The notes: a model not told the origin generated them from the sequence alone. DNA of 64,000 bases from Ilyomonas sp963847085 (GCA_963847085.1 CAWJYO010000009.1:372001-436000), one strand, 5' to 3'. Numbered from the stretch's first letter, positions 9,870 through 18,730 are shown. Made by a program: numbers and translations.

Positions 9870-10454
9870 ATGCAAACAGAGCAATCAATTTCAGCAAAAC
9901 AAACCACTAATGAAATCATGGATTTGTTTGCCCAATATGGTAATAACGATTACGATGGAGAACCTGTAACACAAACCTCGCACATGGTGCAATGTGCTAT
10001 GCTTGCCATGCAATCCAGTGCCGATCAGGAACTGGTATTGGGTGCTTTTCTGCACGACATCGGGCATTTAATCGGGCATAAACAAAAAGCTGCAGATATG
10101 AAGGGATTGGGCGCGGTAAACCACGAAGCTATTGGTGCAGCGTATTTACAAAAGCATCATTTTGGAGAGCGCATTTGTGCAGTAGTAGAAGGCCATGTGG
10201 CTGCCAAACGTTACCTCGTGGCAACCGATAAAAATTATGCTGAAAAATTATCTGCTGCAAGCCGCGAAACCCTGCGCTGGCAAGGCGGTGCCATGAATGA
10301 AGAAGAAGTAAAAATGTTTGAGAAGCATCCTTATTATAAAGAAATCATCCAGGTACGTTTATGGGATGAAGGTGCGAAAGATGGCAACGCCGTGTTGCTT
10401 CCGATGAACTTATTTAAAAACTTTATTGAAGATTATTTGAGCCATAGAAGCTGA
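9870..10454 (+). CDS. phnZ: PhnZ-type HD-domain mixed-valence diiron oxygenase
   Basis: 194 residues, the usual length for PhnZ. PhnZ cleaves the C-P bond of (R)-1-hydroxy-2-aminoethylphosphonate with O2, giving glycine and phosphate. The HD ligand set is complete: His38, His62-Asp63 (FLHDIGH), His85 (AVNHEAIG), His109 (VVEGHVAAKRYLV) and Asp166 (RLWDEGAK). The substrate-facing Tyr28 and Glu31 in DYDGE match the Tyr-Glu pair characteristic of PhnZ rather than ordinary HD phosphohydrolases, and Lys113/Arg163 are in place for phosphonate binding. EGHVAAKRYLV followed by ASRETLRWQGG is a strong family signature. It is followed by a phosphonatase-like HAD gene and an amine oxidase gene. No PhnY-type 2-oxoglutarate hydroxylase is in the window. 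Exact substrate may differ from that of the characterised enzyme. Confidence 0.87.
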   Translation: MQTEQSISAKQTTNEIMDLFAQYGNNDYDGEPVTQTSHMVQCAMLAMQSSADQELVLGAFLHDIGHLIGHKQKAADMKGLGAVNHEAIGAAYLQKHHFGERICAVVEGHVAAKRYLVATDKNYAEKLSAASRETLRWQGGAMNEEEVKMFEKHPYYKEIIQVRLWDEGAKDGNAVLLPMNLFKNFIEDYLSHRS

Positions 10455-10538
10455 CATGGTAGTTCAAAAGCAATCGTCGTTATCGTCTTACATCGAACTA
10501 TTATTATCTGTCACATCTGTTATTTTATAAAAAGAAAC

Positions 10539-11231
10539 ATGAATAACATTCAACTTGTCGTGTTCGACATTGCAGGCACTACCGTAAAAGATAATGGTGA
10601 AATTGCTGCCGCTTTCTGGACGGCTTTAAAGGAATATAGTTACGCTGTTCCCATGAATAAAATCAACGCGCTGATGGGTTATAAAAAGCCAGAGGCAATC
10701 CGCAGGATTGTTGAAGAATATGAGCAAAACAAAACCCATGTTACGGATGATTATATCAACGCGATACACGAACGTTTTTTGGAACTGATGATTGAGCATT
10801 ATCAATCAACAAAGGAAATCGTTCCACTGCCAAACGTGATGGAAGTGTTTTCTTTTTTGAAAGAAAACCGGATTAAAATCGGGCTGGATACAGGCTTCTC
10901 TAAAAATATTACTGATGTAATTGTAAACCGTTTGAACTGGCTGAATGATGAAGTAGTTGATTACGTGGTATCAAGCGATGAAGTGCCTGCAGGTCGCCCT
11001 CATCCTTACATGATTCAACGCATGATGAATGAAGCAAACATTACCGATGCAAAAAAGGTGATTAAAGTAGGCGATACCGAGGTGGATGTGCAGGAAGGTA
11101 AGAACGCAAATTGTTTGTATTCCATCGCGGTTACAACGGGTGCTTTTACGCGGGAAGAATTGGAGCCTTACGAGCCTTCGTTTATTATTGACGATATAAA
11201 AGATGTCATTGACATTCTTCTCAATTCATAG
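10539..11231 (+). CDS. Phosphonatase-like HAD hydrolase (PhnX-like, TIGR03351 type)
   Basis: 230 residues. HAD motif I is VVFDIAGTTV with nucleophile Asp10 and Ala12, the Ala being typical of phosphonoacetaldehyde hydrolase instead of the second Asp of phosphatases. Motif II is GLDTGFS, and motif IV is KVGDTEVDVQEGKNA. The cap loop LMGYKKPEAIRR aligns with phosphonatase so that Lys50 occupies the Schiff-base lysine position, but the nearby conserved His is Ala53. It is therefore a sister family rather than a canonical PhnX. This sister family has been proposed to act in phosphonate breakdown because of recurring gene neighbours, two of which (FAD oxidoreductase and PhnZ) are present here. It ends 3 bases before the DUF5690 gene, so the two are co-translated. 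Confidence 0.85.
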   Translation: MNNIQLVVFDIAGTTVKDNGEIAAAFWTALKEYSYAVPMNKINALMGYKKPEAIRRIVEEYEQNKTHVTDDYINAIHERFLELMIEHYQSTKEIVPLPNVMEVFSFLKENRIKIGLDTGFSKNITDVIVNRLNWLNDEVVDYVVSSDEVPAGRPHPYMIQRMMNEANITDAKKVIKVGDTEVDVQEGKNANCLYSIAVTTGAFTREELEPYEPSFIIDDIKDVIDILLNS

Positions 11232-11234
11232 TAC

Positions 11235-12548
11235 ATGCTTCATTCAAAAAGTTTGGAACAACGCCTGGCAAAAGCGCCTTTATCGCTCATCGCCATTTAC
11301 GCGGCGCTGTGTTCGTTTGGCGTTTATTTTTGCATGTATGCTTTTCGCAAGCCCTTTACAGCTGCGGCTTTTGAGGGCTTGTCGTTCATAGGAATGTCTT
11401 ATAAAGTATGGCTCGTAATTGCACAGGTTATCGGTTATATGTTGAGCAAATTTTATGGCATTCGTTTCATCTCAGGTTTGGATAAAAGCAAACGTGCTGT
11501 CAGCATCATTGTACTCATTTTTATCTCCTGGGTAGCTTTGTTTTTATTCGCAATTTCACCCCCTCCTTATGGCATTCTTTTTCTTCTCATTAATGGTTTT
11601 CCACTGGGTTTGGTTTGGGGCCTGGTGTTTTCTTTTTTAGAAGGAAGACGAGCTACCGAGTTTATGGGAACGGTGCTTGCCGTGAGCTTTATTTTTTCTT
11701 CGGGCGTGGTTAAAACAGTCGGTAAAAGATTGATGATGAACTGGAATGTAAGTGAAATGTGGATGCCCTTTATAACGGGCGCTATATTCTTCCTTCCAAT
11801 GCTGTTGTTTGTTTGGTTATTGAACCATGTGCCACCACCAACCCCTGAAGATATTCAACACAGAACGGTACGAAACCCAATGACAAAAGAGGAACGCAAA
11901 CGGTTTATTGCGGCCTTTCTTCCTGGCATTGTTATTATTGTGGCTTCTTATGTTTTGCTAACGATACTGCGCGATTTCAGAGATAATTTTTCCAATGAGT
12001 TGTGGGTGGAATTGGGTTATGGAAATCAGCCCGACATCTTTGCACAAACCGAAACCGTTGTATCACTCATCGTGCTCTTTTGCATGGGCGCATTGGTATT
12101 GGTAAAAAACAATTTGAAAGCTTTCCTCATCAATCATTACATCATTATTTGCGGTTATGTTGTGGCTTTGCTGGCAACCTTACTATTTATGAACCAACGC
12201 ATCAACGCAGTGGTTTGGATGACAGGTGTAGGAACGGGTTTGTATTTAAGTTATGTGCCGTTTAATGCTTTGTATTACGAGCGCATGATTGCAAGCTTTC
12301 GCATTAAAAGCAACGTAGGCTTTTTAATGTATGTGTCTGATTCATTTGGCTATCTGGGTAGCGTGTTTGTGCTGCTTGCAAAAAGCTTTTTCGGACTTCA
12401 TCTCTCATGGACTTCTTTCTTCATTCATCTTGTTCTTATCATTTCATTATTTGGTATCGGCGCCACCATTGCAGCGGCTGTTTATTTTAAAAGGAAATAC
12501 CATTCTGCAGAACAAAAACGACAAAGTAAAATAATATATGCCGCATAA
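11235..12548 (+). CDS. DUF5690-family multi-pass membrane protein, probable transporter
   Basis: 437 residues with about 11-12 hydrophobic segments and an MFS-like layout: IYAALCSFGVYFCMYAFRKP near the N terminus resembles the first helix of organophosphate/phosphonate:antiporter-type MFS proteins. A cytoplasmic loop around 195-225 (PPPTPEDIQHRT...MTKEERKR) divides two halves. I recognise the DUF5690 family, which has no assigned function known to me. It starts 3 bases after the HAD gene and its stop overlaps the FAD oxidoreductase start by 11 bases, so it is tightly coupled to phosphonate genes. A role as the inner-membrane permease for the compound imported by the upstream SusCD pair is a reasonable inference, since no ABC phosphonate transporter is present. 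Confidence 0.75.
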   Translation: MLHSKSLEQRLAKAPLSLIAIYAALCSFGVYFCMYAFRKPFTAAAFEGLSFIGMSYKVWLVIAQVIGYMLSKFYGIRFISGLDKSKRAVSIIVLIFISWVALFLFAISPPPYGILFLLINGFPLGLVWGLVFSFLEGRRATEFMGTVLAVSFIFSSGVVKTVGKRLMMNWNVSEMWMPFITGAIFFLPMLLFVWLLNHVPPPTPEDIQHRTVRNPMTKEERKRFIAAFLPGIVIIVASYVLLTILRDFRDNFSNELWVELGYGNQPDIFAQTETVVSLIVLFCMGALVLVKNNLKAFLINHYIIICGYVVALLATLLFMNQRINAVVWMTGVGTGLYLSYVPFNALYYERMIASFRIKSNVGFLMYVSDSFGYLGSVFVLLAKSFFGLHLSWTSFFIHLVLIISLFGIGATIAAAVYFKRKYHSAEQKRQSKIIYAA

Positions 12549-13662
12549 AACTGCGATCGTAATTGGTGCCGGTATTGTTGGACTGGCAATGGCTAAAAGC
12601 CTTGCTGATAAAGGGTTTGCTGTTACTGTATTTGAACGGAACCAAAAAGCAGTGGGCGCTTCCATCCGCAATTTTGGTATGATCTGGCCCATCGGGCAAA
12701 GCGGGCATTTATATGAACGAGCTATGCGCAGCAAAAGGATTTGGAAAGAGATATGCACCGAAGCGAAGCTGTGGTATAACGAAAGTGGTAGCCTTCATTT
12801 GTGTTATAACGAATTGGAATGGCAGGTAGTGAATGAGTTGGCAGAATTGATGCAAAAACAAAGGCGTGTAAAGGCTTTGAATAAAAAAGAAGCGATTCAA
12901 AAAAGCGAAGCCATCAATCCAAACAATTTGTATGGCGCATTGTGGAGCGAAGATGAAATGATTATTGAATCGAGAGTTGCGATTGAAAAATTACCTTTGT
13001 TTTTGACCGAAAAATATGGCGTGCAATTTCACTTCAACACAGCAATCAGTTATGTTTCATATCCCAATGTTTTTTCGGGCGAAAGTCGCTGGAATGCTGA
13101 TGTAATCTATGTTTGCAGCGGTGCCGATTTTGAAACGCTCTATCCTGATGTGTTTCTCAACAATCATTTTACCAAATGCAAATTGCAGATGATGCGCTTG
13201 ACTGCACAGCCAAATAATTGGAACATCGGCCCCTCGCTTTGCGGTGGCTTATCGCTGGTTCATTATAAAAGTTTTGAAGCGGCTGCTTCTTTATCAAAAT
13301 TGAAAAAGCAGTACGAAGAAACAATGCCTGATTATTTAAAATGGGGCATTCATGTAATGGTTTCACAAAACGGTGAGAGCGAGTTAACCATTGGCGATAG
13401 CCATGAGTATGGTTTGGTACACGACCCGTTTGACAAGCAATTCATCAATGACCTTATCATTGCTTATCTCAAGCAATTTGCCCAATTTAAAAACTGGAAT
13501 CTGGCGCAAAGCTGGAATGGAATTTATCCTAAAAAAACAGATGGCAAAACCGATTTTGTTCATCATCCCGAAGAAGGCGTAACCATTGTTAATGGCTTGG
13601 GCGGCGCAGGCATGACGCTCTCGTTTGGTTTTGCAGAAGAAGTAGTAACAGCAATGATGTAA
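12538..13662 (+). CDS. FAD-dependent amine oxidoreductase of phosphonate loci (TIGR03364 type)
   Basis: 374 residues of the DAO fold. The N-terminal dinucleotide motif is VIGAGIVGLAMAKSL with acidic strand end VFERN; the flavin-contact segment GASIRNFGMIWPIGQ follows, and a C-terminal GLGGAGMTLSFGFAEEV closes the FAD site. GASIRNFGMI.PIGQ is the signature of the family that travels with PhnX-like HAD proteins and is thought to oxidise the amine of an aminophosphonate; some relatives are reported to act on N-methylated 2-aminoethylphosphonate. Here it is the last gene of the block and overlaps DUF5690 by 11 bases. It would convert an amino- or N-methylaminophosphonate into an aldehyde for the HAD enzyme. 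Substrate not determinable from sequence. Confidence 0.84.
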   Translation: MPHKTAIVIGAGIVGLAMAKSLADKGFAVTVFERNQKAVGASIRNFGMIWPIGQSGHLYERAMRSKRIWKEICTEAKLWYNESGSLHLCYNELEWQVVNELAELMQKQRRVKALNKKEAIQKSEAINPNNLYGALWSEDEMIIESRVAIEKLPLFLTEKYGVQFHFNTAISYVSYPNVFSGESRWNADVIYVCSGADFETLYPDVFLNNHFTKCKLQMMRLTAQPNNWNIGPSLCGGLSLVHYKSFEAAASLSKLKKQYEETMPDYLKWGIHVMVSQNGESELTIGDSHEYGLVHDPFDKQFINDLIIAYLKQFAQFKNWNLAQSWNGIYPKKTDGKTDFVHHPEEGVTIVNGLGGAGMTLSFGFAEEVVTAMM

Positions 13663-13912
13663 GGTTTGCTTATTAATTTCTTAATCCTTTATTCATAATC
13701 AGTTCATATTTGGAGACGAATTTTGCAGCGGAAGTTTTTCTTATGTGTAAACGAGCTTGATATTCTTATCAGGCTTTGTTGTTTTAACGCACTCGTAGCT
13801 CACCATTCAAAACTCATAGCTTCTTCGTAATCATAATAAAACCGTAATCTTCACATAACAATTTCGTCATACACAATACATCAACTTTGTAATCATCCAT
13901 TTATCTTTTTAT

Positions 13913-14776
13913 ATGTACACAAAAACGGAAAAGCGAAAAGTTGAAGTTGTTATTATTTCCGATGTTCACTTAGGCACGTATGGTTGTCATGCCGAAGAGT
14001 TGTTGCTGTATTTAAAAAGCATTCAGCCGGAGATTTTGGTGTTGAACGGCGACATTATTGACATCTGGCAATTCAGCAAAAGTTACTTTCCCAAAAGCCA
14101 CATGAAAGTGGTAAAATACCTGATGAAACTCATTGGCAACGGCGTAAAAGTGTATTATATACCGGGCAACCATGACGAAATGCTGCGCCGCTTTGCAGGC
14201 TTCGAACTGGGTACATTCTCCATAAAAAATAAGGTTGTTTTAAAGCTCCATAATACCAAAGCATGGATATTTCACGGAGATGTATTTGATGTTACGATGC
14301 AGCACTCGCGCTGGCTGGCGAAGCTTGGTGCTATTGGTTACGACATACTGATTCTTATCAATCGTTTTGTCAACTTTTTCTCTGAAAAAATATTGAAAAG
14401 AGGCAAGGTTTCTCTTTCCAAAAAAATAAAAGACAGCGTAAAAACAGCCGTAAAGTTTGTGAACAATTTTGAAGATACGGCTGCAGATATTGGCATCTCT
14501 AACGAATACGATTACGTGATTTGCGGGCATATTCACAAGCCCGAAATGAAAGAGGTAGTTACCGAAAAAGGTAGTATTGTTTACCTTAACTCCGGCGACT
14601 GGATTGAGAACTTAACCGCACTGGAATATGCTGATAAAAAATGGTGCATTTACAAACATGACGATGCTTTATTTGCTGATGACGAAGATACTGTTGTGGA
14701 AGATGAACCAGATAATAACAAGCAGTTGTTCGATCATCTGGTGATGGAATTTAATCTGATGAACCGTTCTGTATAA
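13913..14776 (+). CDS. UDP-2,3-diacylglucosamine hydrolase-like metallophosphoesterase
   Basis: 287 residues of the calcineurin-like fold, with metal motifs in order: ISDVHLG, LNGDIID, PGNHDEM, FHGDVFD and CGHIHKPE. This spacing and the extra basic helical insertion after FHGDVFDVTMQHSRW match LpxH/LpxH2-like enzymes, which hydrolyse UDP-2,3-diacylglucosamine during lipid A synthesis. However, the gene is followed within 11 bases by a glycosyltransferase and then a GH1 enzyme, a trio not expected of core lipid A genes. It may process a related lipid or sugar pyrophosphate instead. The C-terminal tail (from about 255) is acidic and lacks a motif. A 250-bp spacer separates it from the phosphonate block. 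Confidence 0.82.
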   Translation: MYTKTEKRKVEVVIISDVHLGTYGCHAEELLLYLKSIQPEILVLNGDIIDIWQFSKSYFPKSHMKVVKYLMKLIGNGVKVYYIPGNHDEMLRRFAGFELGTFSIKNKVVLKLHNTKAWIFHGDVFDVTMQHSRWLAKLGAIGYDILILINRFVNFFSEKILKRGKVSLSKKIKDSVKTAVKFVNNFEDTAADIGISNEYDYVICGHIHKPEMKEVVTEKGSIVYLNSGDWIENLTALEYADKKWCIYKHDDALFADDEDTVVEDEPDNNKQLFDHLVMEFNLMNRSV

Positions 14777-14787
14777 TTTGTTTTTGC

Positions 14788-15864
14788 ATGAAAATTTTAT
14801 ATGCCATACAAGGCACAGGCAACGGGCATTTGAGCCGTGCAAGAGATATTATACCACATTTACAAAACAAAGGCGAACTGGATATTTTGGTAAGTGGAAC
14901 GGAAGCAGATGTATCGCTTGATTATCCCATCAAATATAAACTGAGCGGATTAAGTTTCGTGTTTGGAAAGAAAGGCGGTGTTGACATTAAAGCTACCTAT
15001 AAAAAAGGCAATGCAAAGCGGTTATGGAAGGAAATAAAAGCATTGCCGGTACATAATTATGATATCATCATTAACGATTTTGAACCCGTAAGCGCATGGG
15101 CTTGTTTCTTTGCACACAAAGCTTGTATTGGATTAAGCCACCAGGCCGCGGTTGCCAATCATCATTCACCAAAACCTAAAAGTATTGACATCGCAGGCGC
15201 AGCCTTGCTGCGATACTATGCACCTGTTACAAAGCAATATGGATTTCATTTTAAGCAATATGATAAAAACATTTACACACCGGTTATCAGGCAACAAATC
15301 CGCGAGCTTATAGTAACCAACAAAGGGCATTATACAGTGTATCTGCCGGCTTATGATGACAAGCGAATTATCAAAATAGCATCGCAGTTTCCACACATCA
15401 GATGGCATGTGTTTTCAAAGCACAACAAAACGGCTTTTACAAAAGGAAATATAAGCATACATCCCATCAACAACGAAGCTTTTATTGTAAGTATGGCGAG
15501 CGCAGAAGGAGTGTTGTGCGGTGCTGGTTTTGAAACGCCTGCCGAAGCTTTGTTTTTGCACAAAAAACTAATGGTGATACCCATGAAAGGCCAGTACGAG
15601 CAGCAATGCAATGCAGCCGCGCTTAAACAAATGGGTGTGCCTGTAATTAAAAGCTTAAAACAAAAACATCTGCCCAAAATCAAAGAGTGGATTGCTTCCA
15701 AAACAATCATAGAGGTAGATTATAGTGATGAAACGGAATCCATTATTGATGAGGTTTTATCTAACCATTCAACAAAGGTTTCACATGCCGTTGTGCCCCT
15801 TGGCTCTTTTAAAAAATTCAAGCATTTATTGTTAAACAAACTGCTTCCTAAGATGACCCGTTAA
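14788..15864 (+). CDS. MurG-like glycosyltransferase
   Basis: 358 residues. The N terminus ILYAIQGTGNGHLSRARDI has the glycine-rich GT-B opening loop of MurG/UGT-type enzymes. The C-terminal half contains VLCGAGFETPAEALFLHKKLMVIPMKGQYEQQCNA split across two motifs (CGAGFETPAEAL, then GQYEQQCNAAAL), the usual nucleotide-sugar donor site of GT28/GT1 proteins. No signal peptide is present, so it acts at the inner face of the membrane. The start is 12 bases after the phosphoesterase stop and the stop is 3 bases before the GH1 start, so the three are one operon. Acceptor and sugar are unknown; a glycolipid product is a guess from the neighbours. Confidence 0.8.
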   Translation: MKILYAIQGTGNGHLSRARDIIPHLQNKGELDILVSGTEADVSLDYPIKYKLSGLSFVFGKKGGVDIKATYKKGNAKRLWKEIKALPVHNYDIIINDFEPVSAWACFFAHKACIGLSHQAAVANHHSPKPKSIDIAGAALLRYYAPVTKQYGFHFKQYDKNIYTPVIRQQIRELIVTNKGHYTVYLPAYDDKRIIKIASQFPHIRWHVFSKHNKTAFTKGNISIHPINNEAFIVSMASAEGVLCGAGFETPAEALFLHKKLMVIPMKGQYEQQCNAAALKQMGVPVIKSLKQKHLPKIKEWIASKTIIEVDYSDETESIIDEVLSNHSTKVSHAVVPLGSFKKFKHLLLNKLLPKMTR

Positions 15865-15867
15865 CGT

Positions 15868-17220
15868 ATGAAGATTTGCAAAGACGATTTTGATGCCGGC
15901 TTCAATTGGGGTGTTTCTACAGCGGCTTACCAGATAGAGGGAGCGTATAAAACCGATGGCAAAGGGCTTTCCATTTGGGATGTATTTGCCAATAAAAAAG
16001 GTAATATCTCATTTAATCAAAACGCCAATATTGCCTGCGATTTTTATCACCGTTATGCGCAGGATTTAGTGTTGATGCGCAGTCTCAATATTCCCAATTA
16101 TCGCTTCTCACTTTCCTGGAGTCGTTTGTTTCCCGAAGGCACAGGTAAAGTCAACCAAAATGGAATTGATTTTTATAATCGTGTGATTGATTTTTGTTTG
16201 GAATTAGACATTGAACCCTGGGTTACTTTATACCATTGGGACTTGCCGTATGCTCTTGAAAAAAAGGGGGGCTGGACAAACCGGAAAATCATTCATTGGT
16301 TTAGCCATTATGTAGAGTGTTGCATTCAATATTTTGGCGATAGAGTAAAGAATTGGATGGTGCTAAATGAGCCGATGGTGTTTACAGGCGCGGGTTATTT
16401 TTTAGGCATCCATGCGCCGGGCAAAAAAGGGTTATCAAACTTTTTACCGGCTGTGCATCACGCAACGCTTTGCCAGGCCATAGGAGCAAGAATTGTAAAA
16501 GATACGGACAGCAGTTGTAAAGTGGGTACAACATTCTCTTGCTCATTCATTGAACCGCTCACCAACAGCAACGCTGATATTGCTGCCGCTGTGCGCGTAG
16601 ACACGTTATTCAACCGCTTGTTTATTGAGCCATTGCTGGGGTTGTATTATCCTATTCAACGCCTTCCTCTTTTAAAACAAATAGAAAAATACATGCAGCC
16701 CGGCGATGATAGCTTACTCCAGTTTGACATGGATTTTATTGGCATTCAGAACTACACACGCGAAGTTGTAAAACATAGTTATTTCATGCCGTTTATAAAT
16801 GCACAAATTGTAAAAGCCAGCGCACGCAAAGTAGAAACAACTGCCATGAATTGGGAAGTGTATCCTGAATGTATTTACAAGATGCTGAAAGATTACAGTG
16901 CTTATAAAAATATGCCGCAGATGATTGTTACCGAAAACGGAGCTGCCTTTCCTGATGCCCTTGTAGATGGGGTAATTAACGATACAAGACGCATTGGTTA
17001 TATTCAGCAACACTTACAGCAAGTGTTGAAAGCGCGGCGGGAAGGTGTGCAGGTGAACGGTTATTTTATCTGGACGTTCATGGACAATTTTGAATGGGCA
17101 GAAGGTTATCATCCACGCTTTGGTTTGGTGCATGTTGATTTTGCTACGCAGAAGCGCATAGTGAAAGCTTCGGGCAAATGGTACAGTCAATTTTTGGAAG
17201 GTGCTTTGGTAATGGGATGA
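15868..17220 (+). CDS. Glycoside hydrolase family 1 beta-glycosidase
   Basis: 450 residues, standard for GH1. The acid/base glutamate is Glu168 in WMVLNEPM and the nucleophile is Glu356 in IVTENGAAF. Family landmarks FNWGVSTAAYQIEGA (start), NYRFSLSWSRLFP, VTLYHWDLP and the C-terminal DNFEWAEGYHPRFGLVHVDF are intact. No signal peptide is present, so it is cytoplasmic. It hydrolyses beta-glucosides, galactosides or related glycosides with retention. It is the third gene of the LpxH-like/glycosyltransferase trio, 3 bases behind the transferase, which hints at turnover of a glycolipid rather than plant sugar use; this is an inference. Confidence 0.93.
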   Translation: MKICKDDFDAGFNWGVSTAAYQIEGAYKTDGKGLSIWDVFANKKGNISFNQNANIACDFYHRYAQDLVLMRSLNIPNYRFSLSWSRLFPEGTGKVNQNGIDFYNRVIDFCLELDIEPWVTLYHWDLPYALEKKGGWTNRKIIHWFSHYVECCIQYFGDRVKNWMVLNEPMVFTGAGYFLGIHAPGKKGLSNFLPAVHHATLCQAIGARIVKDTDSSCKVGTTFSCSFIEPLTNSNADIAAAVRVDTLFNRLFIEPLLGLYYPIQRLPLLKQIEKYMQPGDDSLLQFDMDFIGIQNYTREVVKHSYFMPFINAQIVKASARKVETTAMNWEVYPECIYKMLKDYSAYKNMPQMIVTENGAAFPDALVDGVINDTRRIGYIQQHLQQVLKARREGVQVNGYFIWTFMDNFEWAEGYHPRFGLVHVDFATQKRIVKASGKWYSQFLEGALVMG

Positions 17221-17608
17221 AATAAACAGAAGATGATGAACAATGAGAAGAAACTTTAAAAACAATGGTTACATATTAGACAATACCAAAATTTAAGAAG
17301 ATTGATAATGCTACTGTACTGCATAATTTCGAGTGGAGTTGATTGGAAAAACAGTAAAGGATAATTGAGATAAGTTGATATAAATTAATTTGCCTTAACC
17401 AAGACATATTGCGTTTTTAAAACAGGAACATTGCCATGAGTATCACCAATGTTATAATCTGCTTTTAGCTTATATACCATTATTTTAAAGAGAAACATTG
17501 CTGTCTAGCATTGACTGCCTTCCAATATGCTAGAAAAATAAATAAAAATAAACTTTCAATGTTAAATTATTATTATCTTTTTTTGCGCATACAGGAATGT
17601 ATATTTCT
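17221..17608. other. Intergenic spacer without recognised features
   Basis: 388 bases, A+T-rich, with stops in all frames and no repeat, RNA gene or clear hairpin terminator that I could see. It separates the GH1 operon from the broken porin gene. Confidence 0.5.
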
Positions 17609-18730
17609 ATGATAAAAAGCCTTTGTGCGTGTATCGGTTGCTTGTTTTCTCTTACCATTGCTTATACACAGGATACAGCAAAAGCATTTAAGCCGTATGG
17701 CGTACTTAGCGGCTACTTTTTTGGCGATTATGCTTATAAAACAGCAGCCGATTCTCTGAAAAGAGGCAATACAGAATATTCCAATATGCCTGCGGGGCAG
17801 TCTTTGTTTAACATCCGGCGGATGTATCTAAGTTATAATTATTACCTGTCGCCCAAATTTACTTCCGAGCTTGTTTTAGCTTACGAAGGGCAAACTGCCA
17901 CTACCAGTACCCGTAATATCTTTATAAAGTACATGAACATTAAGTGGAGTAATGTATTTAAAAGAACCGATCTGCTGTTTGGGCAGTTGCGGATTCCTTT
18001 TATTTTAAACATGGAAAACTTATATGGCTACCGCTCTATTGAAAAAACAGTTGCTGATATGCGCGGAATTGCTCCCAGCAGCGACCTGGGTATTGCCGTG
18101 CAGGGAAGATTAAATAAAAAGAAACTATTGCCTATAGTCTAATAGTTGCCAATGGTGCTGGCGTACATCCTGAAAATGATAAATACAAAAGATTGTACGC
18201 AAATGTGAACGGTAAATTGCTGAACGATAAACTAAATATTGATCTTAACTACAGCTACGAACTGGCGTCGGCAGCTATACATAAAGCGCGGAATAGTTAC
18301 AAGGCGGGCATGGTATATAAAACGCCACAGATAACAGTTGGCGCTGATTTTTTTGATGATAATCTGATGCATTATGCCGATGCTGTTCCCCCACAAATAA
18401 CGGATACCGTTGCAGTGAATGAACGTGCAACCGGCGTCTCTTTTTTTGTTACTAAAAAATGGACGGATAAGATTGCTTCTTTTGCGCGGTACGATTATTA
18501 TAATCCCGATACTAGGTTCAATGAAAAGAATAGGTATATTAATTCATACGAAACTAATACAGAGCAATTTTTTACTGCGGGGATAGATTATCAGCCGATA
18601 CAAAGCGTACATATTATGCCGAATATCTGGTACAACCATTATCACAATAAAATACAGGCAAACTAATATCCCCGGCATCAGCAATGCCGATGTATTACTA
18701 CGCTTAACCGTATATGTATTGTATAAATAA
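17609..18730 (+). pseudogene. Outer-membrane beta-barrel (porin-like) protein with two frameshifts
   Basis: A signal peptide, MIKSLCACIGCLFSLTIAYT (from the second in-frame ATG at 17609; another lies at 17597), precedes alternating aromatic beta-strands such as FNIRRMYLSYNYYLSPKF and FDFQLDLLFGQLR-like stretches, typical of OprO/OprP-type or short-chain porins. The first frame ends at 18142. Adding one base to the A5 run at 18116-18120 restores the frame: LNKKETIAYSLIVANGAGVHP and onward. The second frame ends at 18666, and dropping one base near 18661 gives NIPGISNADVLLRLTVYVLYK, a believable final barrel strand ending at 18730. The reading is otherwise conserved, so either recent decay or sequence error. 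Substrate unknown. Confidence 0.72.

Noticed and set aside
9870..10454. Generic HD-domain phosphohydrolase (nucleotide metabolism)
   Set aside because: The DYDGE pair, the EGHVAAKRYLV segment and the complete diiron ligand set match PhnZ rather than dNTP or ppGpp hydrolases, and the neighbours are phosphonate genes.
10539..11231. Canonical phosphonoacetaldehyde hydrolase (PhnX)
   Set aside because: The conserved histidine of the cap loop is replaced by Ala53 and no PhnW aminotransferase is adjacent; it fits the phosphonatase-like sister family better.
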